DNA of 37,535 bases from Bacteroidota bacterium (GCA_023391015.1 JAEWBT010000124.1:1-37535), one strand, 5' to 3'; positions 1 through 7,775 are shown, numbered from the stretch's first letter. The notes: generated by a model not told the origin, from the letters alone. Numbers and translations are program-made.

Positions 1-16
1 CCCAAACGGGAAAGGC

Positions 17-87
17 AGTCCGATGGTGTAACGGTAGCACTACAGATTTTGGTTCTGTCTGTCTTGGTTCGAATCCAGGTCGGACTA
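17..87 (+). tRNA. tRNA-Gln (anticodon TTG)
   Basis: A complete cloverleaf can be folded. The acceptor arms AGTCCGA and TCGGACT pair fully and are followed by discriminator A. The anticodon stem ACAGA/TCTGT encloses the loop TTTTGGT with anticodon TTG, and the T arm carries GGTTCGAATCC. CCA is not encoded. A strong terminator follows directly. Any promoter lies before the window. Confidence 0.95.
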
Positions 88-95
88 CTGCTAAG

Positions 96-140
96 AGCCC
101 GCAAATGTTTGTTTATCAAACGTTTGCGGGCTTTCCTTTT
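96..140 (+). terminator. Terminator of tRNA-Gln
   Basis: A 15-bp stem (AGCCCGCAAATGTTT paired with AAACGTTTGCGGGCT, one G-T wobble) around a 7-nt loop is followed by a T-rich run. It starts 9 nt after the tRNA. Confidence 0.85.
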
Positions 141-292
141 ACGCCGGTCCTGCTTTGAAAAACGCTTCTTACTACCTATTGCGCGCTCTTGGTTGTCCGG
201 AAAATGGCCTTTGTTTCCAGAAATTTTTGCCCTTTACCTATTGGGTCAGAGGCTGCGTCTTGATACCTAATACCTAATCTTGTCTTTTGTTA

Positions 293-325
293 TTTGCGTC
301 TTGAGGCTTTTGTTTTTTACCTTCG
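293..325 (+). promoter_or_regulatory. Promoter of guaB, leaderless or nearly so
   Basis: TTTG (293-296), a 21-bp spacer and TACCTTCG (318-325) match the Bacteroidota housekeeping promoter in its TTCG form. Only three bases separate the -7 box from the ATG at 329, so the transcript should start at or within a few bases of the start codon. The -7 call is direct; leaderless expression is inferred. Confidence 0.6.
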
Positions 326-328
326 CAC

Positions 329-1801
329 ATGGCTGCACCCTCTTCCAAGTTTTACGGCGAAGGACTCACCTTTGACGATGTCCTGCTGGTTCCCGCTTAC
401 AGCGAAATCCTGCCCCGCGAAGTTTCCCTTACCACACGCATTACCCGCGACCTGACGCTCAACCTCCCGCTCGTATCCGCCGCAATGGATACGGTAACGG
501 AGTCGCGCCTGGCAATTGCTCTCGCCCGTGAAGGCGGGATTGGCATCCTGCACAAAAACATGAGCATCGAGAAGCAGGCAGAGCAGGTGCGGAAGGTAAA
601 AAGAAGCGAATCGGGCCTGATAACCGACCCGTTGACCCTGCGCCCCGAGGCCACGGTGGGCGAAGCGCGGCGCATGATGCGCGAAAACAGCATCGGCGGT
701 ATCCCTATCACCGAAGCCAACGGCAAACTGGTGGGCATCCTCACCAACCGCGACCTGCGTTTTGAAAAAAACAACGACCGCGCCGTGGGAGAAGCGATGA
801 CGAAAGAACGCCTCGTGACGGCCCCGCAGGGCACCACCATGGCACAGGCCGAAAACATCCTGGAAGAATACAAAATTGAAAAACTGCCTATTGTGGATGC
901 CAACGGTATCCTCAAAGGAATGATTACCTTCCGCGATATTCTGCAACTCAAAAGCCATCCCAACGCAGCAAAAGACAGCATGGGCCGCTTGCTGTGCGGA
1001 GCGGCCGTGGGCATTACCGCAGATGTGCTGGACCGCGTAGAAGCGCTGGTAGCTGCCGGCGTAGACCTGATTACCCTCGACTCGGCCCACGGCCATAGCA
1101 AAGGGGTGATGGAGACGGTGAAAAAAGTAAAAAGTGCGTTTAAAAATCTGCCGGTTGTGGCCGGCAATATCGCCACCGCTGCTGGCGCATTGGCCCTGGC
1201 CGAAGCCGGAGCCGACGCCGTGAAGGTGGGGGTGGGGCCCGGCTCTATCTGCACCACCCGCGTGGTAACCGGAGCGGGCGCGCCCCAACTGACCGCTATC
1301 ATGGAAGCTGCCGAAGCGCTGAAAAAAAGCGACGTTCCCGTTATCGCCGATGGCGGCATTCGCTACACGGGCGACCTAGTGAAAGCGATTGTGGCCGGTG
1401 CGGCCTGCGCCATGGCCGGAAGCGTGTTTGCCGGAACCGAAGAAAGCCCGGGTGAAACCATTATCTACGAAGGCCGGAAGTTTAAAAGCTACCGCGGGAT
1501 GGGCAGTGTGGAAGCGATGAAAGAAGGCTCGAGCGACCGGTATTTTCAGGACGTAGAGGCCGATATTAAGAAACTGGTTCCGGAAGGAATCGTGGGACGG
1601 GTGCCCTACAAAGGGCATTTGTCGGAAGTGGTGCAGCAGTTTGTAGGCGGCTTGCGGGCCGGCATGGGCTACTGCGGTGCCAAAGACATTGAAACCTTGC
1701 AGAAGAAAGGCCAATTTATCCGCATCACTGCCGCATCGATGGCCGAAAGCCACCCGCACGATGTGGTGATTACCAAAGAAGCGCCGAACTACAGCCGGTA
1801 G
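329..1801 (+). CDS. guaB: IMP dehydrogenase
   Basis: It converts IMP to XMP with NAD+, the first committed step of GMP synthesis in the cytoplasm. The 490-residue product has the usual family length. It begins with the typical YGEGLTFDDVLLVPAYSE segment. A CBS-domain pair interrupts the barrel at about residues 98-210. The active-site loop GPGSICTTR carries the catalytic cysteine at residue 308, and the flap region follows with YRGMGSVEAM. The ATG at 329 is chosen because it fits the family N-terminus and lies just after a good promoter. The gene stands alone, and a bidirectional terminator separates it from the convergent lipoprotein gene. purA, later in the window, takes IMP down the other branch, to AMP. 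Confidence 0.97.
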   Translation: MAAPSSKFYGEGLTFDDVLLVPAYSEILPREVSLTTRITRDLTLNLPLVSAAMDTVTESRLAIALAREGGIGILHKNMSIEKQAEQVRKVKRSESGLITDPLTLRPEATVGEARRMMRENSIGGIPITEANGKLVGILTNRDLRFEKNNDRAVGEAMTKERLVTAPQGTTMAQAENILEEYKIEKLPIVDANGILKGMITFRDILQLKSHPNAAKDSMGRLLCGAAVGITADVLDRVEALVAAGVDLITLDSAHGHSKGVMETVKKVKSAFKNLPVVAGNIATAAGALALAEAGADAVKVGVGPGSICTTRVVTGAGAPQLTAIMEAAEALKKSDVPVIADGGIRYTGDLVKAIVAGAACAMAGSVFAGTEESPGETIIYEGRKFKSYRGMGSVEAMKEGSSDRYFQDVEADIKKLVPEGIVGRVPYKGHLSEVVQQFVGGLRAGMGYCGAKDIETLQKKGQFIRITAASMAESHPHDVVITKEAPNYSR

Positions 1802-1814
1802 CGGAGCAGGTTGA

Positions 1815-1848
1815 TAGGGTTTATGAGGTTATTAGGGTTTATGAGGTT
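1815..1848. repeat. 16-bp direct repeat after guaB
   Basis: TAGGGTTTATGAGGTT occurs at 1815-1830 and again at 1833-1848 (18-bp period), with a third degraded copy (TTGATAAAGTTGAG) after it. It lies between the guaB stop and its terminator. No function is evident. Confidence 0.7.
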
Positions 1849-1872
1849 GATAAAGTTGAGATGGTTTATAAT

Positions 1873-1911
1873 AAAACACCCGTCAGGTTTTTAAAACCTG
1901 ACGGGTGTTTT
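1873..1911. terminator. Bidirectional terminator between guaB and the lipoprotein gene
   Basis: A perfect 18-bp stem (1873-1890 with 1894-1911) has a 3-nt loop. It is A-rich on one side and T-rich on the other, so it can serve both convergent genes. The core CACCCGTCAGG/CCTGACGGGTG belongs to a hairpin family seen again at 28325, 29977 and 31657. Confidence 0.85.
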
Positions 1912-1965
1912 ATTTGATGGAGAAACCGGGTAGATTTTCCGGAAAATTTCCGGAAAAGAACAACC

Positions 1966-2868
1966 TTATTTCGCGCGCTCGCCGGTGATGGAACCAACGG
2001 TTTTAATCTTCATCGGCACTTTCATACCCTGCATTTCCATATCGCCGTCGATGTCCTGATTGATGTCCATTTTTTCTACCAGTCCGGTGGCTACGTCCAC
2101 ATCCATCTTGCCGGTTTGCTTGCCTTTCATGTTCACAGTCATGCCCTGAATGGCTCCTGCGCCTTGGGCCGATTTTCCGGTAATGGTGGCATCTACCGAT
2201 ACTTTCGCCGTCTTGTCGGTAGCGCTTTCCAGCTTGTAGGTGTTATTGATTTCCATAGCAATGGGGCCCATCGATGTGGTGGTTGTTTTCGTCCAGGTAT
2301 CGCCTGGCTTTACGGCTTTCTCGGGATAGATGTTGGTGTTCTGCGAAAGCATTTGCTTTACGGCGTCATCCGAAAACATCTGGTCGAGCTGCTGGCGCGT
2401 GGCGGCAGCGTTGGGGTCAGCCGGATTGCTGGCAATACCGTTCAGCACGTCCTGAAAACCGGTTACCTGCATCACCTCGCCCGTAGGTGAAACGGTCATC
2501 CGGAAAGGCTTGCCAATCATGCCGCCTAGGATGGCGAGTTGCGGCGTATTTCCGGCGGTGTCGCGGCTGTCGTATTGAATCTTCTGGCCGGCAGCATCGG
2601 TAGCCATCTTGATGCGGTCGTAAGAAACTTCCACCGTACGGTTGTCGCCTTCCATGCCCACTACTTTGTAATTCATGCCGAAAAGAATGTCCTGCTGCAC
2701 CGTCATGGCGTTCCCCATCACGGTTTGGTTAATCGTCTGCTTCATATCGGCGGTATAGCGAATAACCTCGCCTTCGGGCAGGCGGAATTTCAGGTCAACG
2801 GTTTTGTCGCTTTTGCAGGCAGCAAAAAGTGCTGTGGCGGCTACAACGCCGAGCAGGGTTTTTTTCAT
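1966..2868 (-). CDS. Lipoprotein, DUF6263-like
   Basis: This is a 300-residue exported lipoprotein of unknown function. The N-terminus MKKTLLGVVAATALFAAC is a lipoprotein signal peptide with lipobox LFAAC and lipidated Cys18. The mature part opens with DLKFRLPEGEVIRYTADMKQ and continues as an all-beta-looking domain with many Thr/Val/Lys. It resembles the DUF6263 family of Bacteroidota lipoproteins, recalled from pattern and not searched. Only about 40 bp separate it from the upstream pth gene on the same strand, so it may be read through from pth. A weak TACTTTTC box (2898-2905, minus) could also start its own transcript. The lgt product in this window would lipidate proteins of this kind. 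Confidence 0.8.
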   Translation of the reverse strand: MKKTLLGVVAATALFAACKSDKTVDLKFRLPEGEVIRYTADMKQTINQTVMGNAMTVQQDILFGMNYKVVGMEGDNRTVEVSYDRIKMATDAAGQKIQYDSRDTAGNTPQLAILGGMIGKPFRMTVSPTGEVMQVTGFQDVLNGIASNPADPNAAATRQQLDQMFSDDAVKQMLSQNTNIYPEKAVKPGDTWTKTTTTSMGPIAMEINNTYKLESATDKTAKVSVDATITGKSAQGAGAIQGMTVNMKGKQTGKMDVDVATGLVEKMDINQDIDGDMEMQGMKVPMKIKTVGSITGERAK

Positions 2869-2909
2869 AAGAAAAAGTGTTTGAGAGAAAAGGGCTGGAA
2901 AAGTACGGG

Positions 2910-3473
2910 CTAATTTTTATTGAATTGCGTAGCAGCCTGCGAAATTCCCATTGAAATAAAAGCTTCAATCGCATCCACACTTTGCAAAATGGCCGTTTTT
3001 ACGGTTTCAATTTCGGATGGCTTCCAGCGGCCCAACACGAAATCCACCTGCCGGCCTTTGGGGAAATCAGAGCCAATGCCAAAACGCAGCCGTGGGTATT
3101 GCTGGGTTTGCAGGATCAGTTCCATGTTTTTCAGTCCGTTGTGGCCGGCTGCCGAACCGCCGGCGCGCAACCGCAGCGTTCCCAATGGCAGGGCCAGATC
3201 ATCCACTACCGTCAGCGTGTTTTCCACCGGCGTCTTGGTTGCGTCCATCCAGTATTTGGCTGCTTTTCCGGAGAGATTCATGTAGGTAGTGGGCTTGATG
3301 ACCGTAATGGTTTTGCCTTTCCATTTCACGTCGGCCATAAAGGCGTGGCGGTCGAGCCGGAACGCTCCGCCGTGTTTAATCACAAAAGCGTCGGCCACGT
3401 CAAAGCCAATATTGTGGCGGGTTGCGTCGTATTCCGGCCCCACGTTGCCGAGGCCAATGAGCAGGTATTTCAT
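2910..3473 (-). CDS. pth: Peptidyl-tRNA hydrolase
   Basis: It releases peptides from peptidyl-tRNA that has dropped off the ribosome, recycling the tRNA. The 187 residues fit the bacterial Pth family. It opens with MKYLLIGLGNVGPEYDATRHNIGFD, which carries conserved Asn10 and catalytic His20. KPTTYMNLSG, the VVDDLALPLG segment and SAAGHNGLKN follow in family order. It lies downstream of rplY on the same strand, and prs-rplY-pth is a widespread bacterial gene order. Terminator hairpins lie between rplY and pth, so pth may have its own promoter, although no clear box was found. Confidence 0.96.
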   Translation of the reverse strand: MKYLLIGLGNVGPEYDATRHNIGFDVADAFVIKHGGAFRLDRHAFMADVKWKGKTITVIKPTTYMNLSGKAAKYWMDATKTPVENTLTVVDDLALPLGTLRLRAGGSAAGHNGLKNMELILQTQQYPRLRFGIGSDFPKGRQVDFVLGRWKPSEIETVKTAILQSVDAIEAFISMGISQAATQFNKN

Positions 3474-3553
3474 GGGGTGTAAAGGTTGGGCTGAAATGGC
3501 GTTTAGAGCAAAAGGTTTCCGGAAAATTAAACGGATTTCCGGAAAATATCCTT

Positions 3554-3585
3554 CCGTAGAGATGCGATTTAGCGCGTCTCTACGG
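3554..3585. repeat. Imperfect palindrome with CGTAGAGA/TCTCTACG arms
   Basis: CCGTAGAGATGCG (3554-3566) pairs with CGCGTCTCTACGG (3573-3585) with one G-T wobble. The same GTAGAGACG arm forms the perfect 28-bp palindrome at 35040-35067, which points to a dispersed intergenic repeat family. Confidence 0.75.
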
Positions 3586-3598
3586 GATTAAATCAAAA

Positions 3599-3623
3599 AG
3601 AGACGCCCGATTCGGGCGTCTCT
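3599..3623 (-). terminator. Terminator of rplY
   Basis: AGAGACGCCCGA and TCGGGCGTCTCT form a 10-12 bp stem followed, on the minus strand, by a T-rich stretch. It lies 34 bp after the rplY stop. Confidence 0.8.
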
Positions 3624-3656
3624 ATAAAATCGATAAAAGGCTTTTGGCTCAAAAGA

Positions 3657-4253
3657 CTATTTCTTTCCGCCTTTGGCTTCTTTCGCGGCTTCGCTTTCGG
3701 CCTGACGCAGGGCACGGGTCATTACTACGGAAGCGATCGGCTGACGGCCCGGAAGCATGACTTCCATATTGTCGGCCTTCACGTCTTCTACGCGCAGGTT
3801 GCCGTTCAGTTGCAGGTTGGTAATATCCACTTCGATGGCTTCTACCAAAAACTTCGGCAGGGTGCGCACCTTGATGGTTTTCATTTTCAGTTCCAGACGA
3901 CCACCTTCTTTCACACCGGCAGACTGACCGCTGTATTTGAGGGGCAGGTTGGCAATCACTTTTTTGTTTTCCACCAGCTCCAGCAGGTCGATGTGCGACA
4001 GCTTATCGGTGACCACGTCAAACTGCAAATCTTTCATGATGCAGCGGTAGGTTTTGCCATCTACGCTTACTTCCGCGATCTGGAAGTCGGGCGTGTACAC
4101 CAGCGATTTCAGGCTTTTGGCCGGCGTGGTGAAGTGGATGGTTTCTTCGCCACCATAAATAACGCCCGGAACGAGGTCTTCGCTGCGGAGTTGACGGGCG
4201 GCAGCTTTGCCGAAAGTGTCGCGCTTGTTTCCTTGAATAGAAACGGTTTTCAT
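3657..4253 (-). CDS. rplY: 50S ribosomal protein L25 (general stress protein Ctc form)
   Basis: It binds 5S rRNA in the large ribosomal subunit. The 198-residue product is the long Ctc form: an N-terminal L25 domain (MKTVSIQGNKRDTFGKAAAR, then LVPGVIYGG) and a C-terminal beta domain. It ends in a Lys/Ala-rich tail, AAKEAKGGKK. The ATG at 4253 is preferred over an upstream in-frame ATG at 4286, because MKTVSIQ is the normal L25 start and the extra residues do not look like protein. The gene sits between prs and pth. A good promoter at 4416-4446 predicts a leader of about 155 nt containing a hairpin near the start (4278-4322). Confidence 0.95.
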   Translation of the reverse strand: MKTVSIQGNKRDTFGKAAARQLRSEDLVPGVIYGGEETIHFTTPAKSLKSLVYTPDFQIAEVSVDGKTYRCIMKDLQFDVVTDKLSHIDLLELVENKKVIANLPLKYSGQSAGVKEGGRLELKMKTIKVRTLPKFLVEAIEVDITNLQLNGNLRVEDVKADNMEVMLPGRQPIASVVMTRALRQAESEAAKEAKGGKK

Positions 4254-4277
4254 CTTAAAAAAGAAAGTCTTGGTCCC

Positions 4278-4322
4278 TTTCAACACCTATCGGAAAGGCC
4301 CTTTAAACGGTGGATGTTGAAA
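4278..4322 (-). promoter_or_regulatory. Hairpin in the rplY leader
   Basis: TTTCAACACC (4278-4287) can pair with GGATGTTGAAA (4312-4322) with one bulged base, and a small AAAGG/CCTTT dyad lies inside. It starts about 24 nt upstream of the rplY ATG inside the predicted long leader. A role in translational control is an inference. Confidence 0.35.
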
Positions 4323-4415
4323 CGGTGGGTGAAGTTGTAGAAAGTAAAGAAAAAGCCGGAAATTTCCGGAAAGGGTTTTGTTGGATAAACAGGTTTTTCC
4401 CTGGTTAAGGGGCGG

Positions 4416-4446
4416 CAAAAGTAAGAAGAATTCTCTTTTGAGACAA
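4416..4446 (-). promoter_or_regulatory. Promoter of rplY
   Basis: On the minus strand TTG (4444-4446), a 20-bp spacer and TACTTTTG (4416-4423) match the Bacteroidota consensus. Confidence 0.65.
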
Positions 4447-4633
4447 CAAGACAAAAGAGGATGGCGTAGGAGAGTCTTTTAAACTCCACTGTTGGTGAGA
4501 CAGGTGTTCCGAAATGGAAATGCTACGGTTTGCAGGGTTCGGCTCAGGCGTCGCCTTCCGCAGCGTGGTAAAATGGGACCACGAAACCGTCGTTATTCCT
4601 TTACGTAAGGTCCTTTAGCCTTCTTACGCTTTG

Positions 4634-4705
4634 TTTTGTCATTCCGCCGAAAGGCGGAATCTCAGACGCTCCTTATGAGACCCTGCCTTCGGCAGGGTGA
4701 CAAAA
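4634..4705. repeat. REP-like element: two hairpins between inverted ends
   Basis: The ends TTTTGTCA (4634-4641) and TGACAAAA (4698-4705) are exact inverted repeats. Inside are two perfect hairpins: ATTCCGCC-GAAA-GGCGGAAT (4641-4660) and CCCTGCC-TTC-GGCAGGG (4681-4697). No coding sequence is present. The rest of the 4490-4734 gap shows nothing recognisable. Confidence 0.7.
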
Positions 4706-4734
4706 GATGCGAACCATAAGAGGACTTTATAAAT

Positions 4735-4762
4735 AAAAAGCCGTCCAACCGGACGGCTTTTT
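4735..4762 (-). terminator. Terminator of prs
   Basis: AAAAAGCCGTCC and GGACGGCTTTTT form a perfect 12-bp stem with the 4-nt loop AACC, 22 bp beyond the prs stop. It is symmetric enough to work in both directions. Confidence 0.85.
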
Positions 4763-4784
4763 TAAATCAACTTTTCTAAAGGGC

Positions 4785-5744
4785 CTACATCACCTTTTGG
4801 CGGTTGCGCCGGTTGTGCGAAAACAGAGACGAAATCGACTTGTTTTCAAACGTATTTCGGATGGCTACGGCAAACAGTTCGGCAGTGGGCAGCACTTCAA
4901 TCTTGTCAATTTGCTTTTTCAGCGGGATGGTATCACAGACCACGAGTTTTTCCAGCACCGAGTTTTCGATGTTTTCGTACGCATTTCCGGAAAGCACCGG
5001 GTGGGTACAAAAGGCTGTTACCGACAGTGCGCCGCGCTCTTTGAGCAACGCCGCCGATTTGGAAAGTGTGCCCGCCGTGTCGCAGATGTCGTCAATCAAC
5101 ACCACGTTGCGGTCGGTCACATCGCCGATCACGGTCATGGAGGCAATTTCATTGGCGCGTTTGCGGTGTTTGTCGCAAATCACCATGTCGGCGCCAAAAT
5201 AGGAAGCTACTTCGCGTACCCGTGTGGTAGAACCTACATCCGGCGCCGCAAACGTGAGGTCTGGAATGTTGAGCTGTTCGATATATGGAATGAAAATCGC
5301 CGAAGAATCGAGGTGGTCGAGCGGAATGTCGAAAAAGCCCTGAATCTGCGGTGCGTGCAGGTCCATCGTAATCACGCGGTTGGCGCCGGCGGTCGTCAGC
5401 AGGTTGGCCACAAGCTTGGAGGCAATCGAAACGCGGGGCTTGTCTTTGCGGTCCTGGCGGGCGAGGCCGTAATACGGAATCACGGCAGTGATGTAACCAG
5501 CCGAGGCACGGCGGGCGGCGTCGATCATCATCAGCAACTCCATCAGGTTGTCGCTGGGCGCGTTGGTGCTTTGCACCAGAAAAACGTAGTCGCCGCGGAC
5601 CGATTCGTTAAAGACCGGCTGAAACTCGCCGTCCGAAAACTTCTGGACGGTCATGCTACCGAGCTTTTTGCCAAAAGATTTCGCGACGCTCTCGGCAAGG
5701 CTCTGCGAACCGGTGCCGGCAAAGATTTTTACGGAAGGCTGCAT
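4785..5744 (-). CDS. prs: Ribose-phosphate pyrophosphokinase
   Basis: It makes PRPP from ribose 5-phosphate and ATP, feeding purine, pyrimidine, His and Trp synthesis. The 319-residue product has the family length. Seen in order are VKIFAGTGSQSLAESVAK, FSDGEFQPVFNESVRG, the YYGLARQDRKDKPR ATP-binding loop, VITMDLHAPQIQGFFD and the PRPP loop VVLIDDICDTAGTLSKSA. The ATG at 5744 is chosen over one at 5816, because MQPSVKIFAG fits the family and the longer version would start upstream of the likely promoter box at 5762-5769. It heads the conserved prs-rplY-pth order. Confidence 0.96.
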   Translation of the reverse strand: MQPSVKIFAGTGSQSLAESVAKSFGKKLGSMTVQKFSDGEFQPVFNESVRGDYVFLVQSTNAPSDNLMELLMMIDAARRASAGYITAVIPYYGLARQDRKDKPRVSIASKLVANLLTTAGANRVITMDLHAPQIQGFFDIPLDHLDSSAIFIPYIEQLNIPDLTFAAPDVGSTTRVREVASYFGADMVICDKHRKRANEIASMTVIGDVTDRNVVLIDDICDTAGTLSKSAALLKERGALSVTAFCTHPVLSGNAYENIENSVLEKLVVCDTIPLKKQIDKIEVLPTAELFAVAIRNTFENKSISSLFSHNRRNRQKVM

Positions 5745-5761
5745 GGCTGTATTTGGGAGTG

Positions 5762-5769
5762 CAAAAGTA
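5762..5769 (-). promoter_or_regulatory. -7 box of prs
   Basis: TACTTTTG on the minus strand matches TAnnTTTG and lies 17 nt before the chosen prs ATG. No well-spaced -33 TTTG is visible. Confidence 0.4.
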
Positions 5770-5957
5770 AGAAACCCTTTTGGTTGCGAAATCCCAAATC
5801 TGGCCGTAACATGCAAGCCGTTTCAGGAATGAGGGGCTGAGGAGTGAGGGATGGTTTTTTATTCAATCCTCAACTGCTGTTATCCGTAAGAATAAAGCCC
5901 TGCTTTTATTTTCCTGAAATAAAAAACACTAAAATCAAACCCCTCTTTTAAACAAAC

Positions 5958-6368
5958 ATGACCCGCATTGCAACCGCCCGCTGGGAAGGCTCCGGCAAAG
6001 AAGGCAAAGGCACGATGAACGCCGACTCCGGTATTTTCAACAACACGCCCTACAGCTTTGTAACCCGTTTTGAACAAAAAGAAGGCACCTCACCCGAAGA
6101 GCTGCTGGCAGCCGCACACGCCGGTTGTTTTTCCATGAAGCTGGCCTTCGAACTGGGAGCCGCCGGCTACACGCCCAACAGCATTGAAACCTCCTGTGGC
6201 ATTACCCTGGGAAGCAGCGGCATCACCACTTCTGCTCTTCAGACAAAGGTTTCGGCAGACGGCCTGGAAGAAGCTGAATTCTGGAAAATTGCCGAAAAAG
6301 CCAAGGCAGAATGCCCTGTGAGCCAGCTTTATAACTGTGACATTACACTGGACGCGAAACTGGCCTAA
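5958..6368 (+). CDS. OsmC-family peroxiredoxin
   Basis: It is a probable thiol-dependent peroxidase that reduces organic hydroperoxides. The 136 residues fit the OsmC/Ohr family. The peroxidatic cysteine is Cys57 in AAAHAGCFSMKL, and a second cysteine is Cys119 in AECPVSQLYNC, giving the usual two-cysteine arrangement. The opening TARWEGSGKEGKGTMNADSG is closer to OsmC than to Ohr. It stands alone between the divergent prs and the convergent lutA-like gene, and a strong hairpin ends it. No match to the promoter consensus was found in the 210 bp upstream. Confidence 0.93.
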   Translation: MTRIATARWEGSGKEGKGTMNADSGIFNNTPYSFVTRFEQKEGTSPEELLAAAHAGCFSMKLAFELGAAGYTPNSIETSCGITLGSSGITTSALQTKVSADGLEEAEFWKIAEKAKAECPVSQLYNCDITLDAKLA

Positions 6369-6389
6369 ATAAAAAAAACAGCATCAATT

Positions 6390-6436
6390 GTGTCGGGCTT
6401 ATTCGCTGGTTATGCACCAACGAATAAGCCCGACAC
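6390..6436. terminator. Bidirectional terminator between osmC and lutA-like genes
   Basis: GTGTCGGGCTTATTCG (6390-6405) pairs perfectly with CGAATAAGCCCGACAC (6421-6436), and the loop itself contains TGGT/ACCA. It lies between two convergent genes. Confidence 0.8.
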
Positions 6437-6488
6437 ACCTTTTGGGAGGATTTTTAAGTCTGATTTTACGGAAATTCCGAAGAATTTT

Positions 6489-7214
6489 TTAAGACTCCAG
6501 CCCTGCTGCCAGCACGTCGGCGATGTGTAGCGTTTTCAAGGGCAAGCCCATTTTATCAATATATCCCTGAATGTGCATCAGACAGGAGACATCGGTGGAA
6601 ATAATGTAATCGGCACCCGCGTCTAAGGCGGATTGCACTTTTGTCTGCGCCATGCCAATCGAAATTGGCTCATACTTCACTGCGAACGTGCCTCCAAAAC
6701 CGCAGCAGGTTTCGGCTTCTTTCATCTCCACCAGCTCTAAACCACGAATGCCGGAAAGCAACTCGCGCGGACCTTTTTTAATGCCGCACTCCCGCAGAGA
6801 GCCACAGGCATCGTGGTACACGGCCCGCCCTTCAAAATAGCCTTCCACTTTCCGGATGCCCAGTTGCTCTGTGAGAAATTCGGTGAGTTCAAACACTCTT
6901 TTAGGAACCTCTCCGGGGCAGTCTTTAGCCATGCTGTCGGGAAAAAGTTTCCGGTAATAATTGCGCACAAAGCCGGTACAGGAACCACTGGGCGATACGA
7001 TGGGTTCTTCTCCGGTAAAATCTTTACAGAACTTTTTAGCCACCGACCTCGAATCGTCCCAATAGCCGGCATTGAAAGCCGGCTGTCCGCAGCAGGTTTG
7101 CGCCGGGTTGTAAAGTACCTCGCAGCCCGCGCTTTCGAGCAGCTTTATCATATTGAAAGCCGTTTGAGGGTAAAGCTGATCTACAAAGCAGGGAACAAAA
7201 AGCTGGACGTACAA
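6489..7214 (-). CDS. lutA: (Fe-S)-binding CCG-domain protein, LutA/LldE type
   Basis: It resembles the LutA/LldE subunit of the L-lactate oxidation complex, in which two cysteine-rich CCG domains bind an iron-sulfur centre. The 241 residues fit. CCG domain 1 has PCFVDQLYP and TCCGQPAFNAG; domain 2 has HDACGSLRECGI and ETCCGFGGTFAVKY. The usual partners lutB and lutC are absent nearby, so the partner and substrate are uncertain. The reading frame opens with TTG at 7214, and the deduced start (M)YVQLFVPCFVDQLYPQ fits the family, so a TTG start codon is likely. A TACTTTTG box lies upstream at 7247-7254. Confidence 0.85.
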   Translation of the reverse strand: MYVQLFVPCFVDQLYPQTAFNMIKLLESAGCEVLYNPAQTCCGQPAFNAGYWDDSRSVAKKFCKDFTGEEPIVSPSGSCTGFVRNYYRKLFPDSMAKDCPGEVPKRVFELTEFLTEQLGIRKVEGYFEGRAVYHDACGSLRECGIKKGPRELLSGIRGLELVEMKEAETCCGFGGTFAVKYEPISIGMAQTKVQSALDAGADYIISTDVSCLMHIQGYIDKMGLPLKTLHIADVLAAGLES

Positions 7215-7246
7215 AGGAAAAGAAGATTATAAAAAGAGAAGAAAGG

Positions 7247-7254
7247 CAAAAGTA
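7247..7254 (-). promoter_or_regulatory. -7 box of the lutA-like gene
   Basis: TACTTTTG on the minus strand, about 33 nt before the TTG start. No clear -33 element. Confidence 0.4.
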
Positions 7255-7269
7255 GCGTAGCAATGCTTT

Positions 7270-7767
7270 TTAAACCTGCGGTTTGCTACCGGCGTTGCGG
7301 GTCAACCAAGCCATTTTCAGGGCAGCCAGTCCGGCCTCTTCGCCTTTGTGGCCATGCACACCGCCGAGGCGTTCCCAGGCTTCTGCTTCGTTGTTAAGCG
7401 TCAGGACGCCAAAAATTACCGGAATGTCAAGTGTCAGATTTAGTTGGGTAATGCCCTCGGTTACCGACTTACACACGTATTCGAAATGCGGGGTGCCACC
7501 CCGGATCACCGCACCAAAGGCAATCACCGCATCCGCACCGTTGCGGGCGGCCAACCGGCAGGCAAAGGGCAGCTCTACCGCGCCGGGCACAAAAAGCGTT
7601 TCCAGCGGTGCGCCGCCGTTTTGGGTAATGGCCCGCACTGCGCCCGCCACCAGCTCCGACACTATGGCATCGTTCCACTCCGTACGTACCAGCGCAATGC
7701 GGGGCGGGGTTTCAAAGCGCAAGAAATCAGTTTGCAAAAGCAGCGGACTGTCAGAGGAAAGGGCCAT
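7270..7767 (-). CDS. ribH: 6,7-dimethyl-8-ribityllumazine synthase
   Basis: It condenses the ribityl-aminouracil with dihydroxybutanone phosphate in the next-to-last step of riboflavin synthesis. The 165 residues fit the family. Seen are RIALVRTEWNDAIVSELVAGA, VPGAVELPFACRLAA, the substrate-binding IAFGAVIRGGTPHFEYVCKSVTEGI, FGVLTLNNEAEAWERLGG and the HGHKGEEAGLAAL helix. No other rib gene is in the window. A TACTTTTG box ends only 8 nt before the ATG, so the mRNA leader should be very short. The lutA-like start lies 55 bp downstream, so the two could be co-transcribed. Confidence 0.95.
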   Translation of the reverse strand: MALSSDSPLLLQTDFLRFETPPRIALVRTEWNDAIVSELVAGAVRAITQNGGAPLETLFVPGAVELPFACRLAARNGADAVIAFGAVIRGGTPHFEYVCKSVTEGITQLNLTLDIPVIFGVLTLNNEAEAWERLGGVHGHKGEEAGLAALKMAWLTRNAGSKPQV

Positions 7768-7775
7768 AGCGAGCG

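Noticed and set aside
4280..4489. A 69-codon minus-strand frame upstream of rplY
   Set aside because: It covers the promoter and leader of rplY and has no protein-like pattern.
4490..4633. A structured RNA gene in the gap upstream of the rplY promoter
   Set aside because: There is a small CGTGG/CCACG dyad, but no fold or sequence that I can match to 6S, SRP, RNase P or tmRNA.
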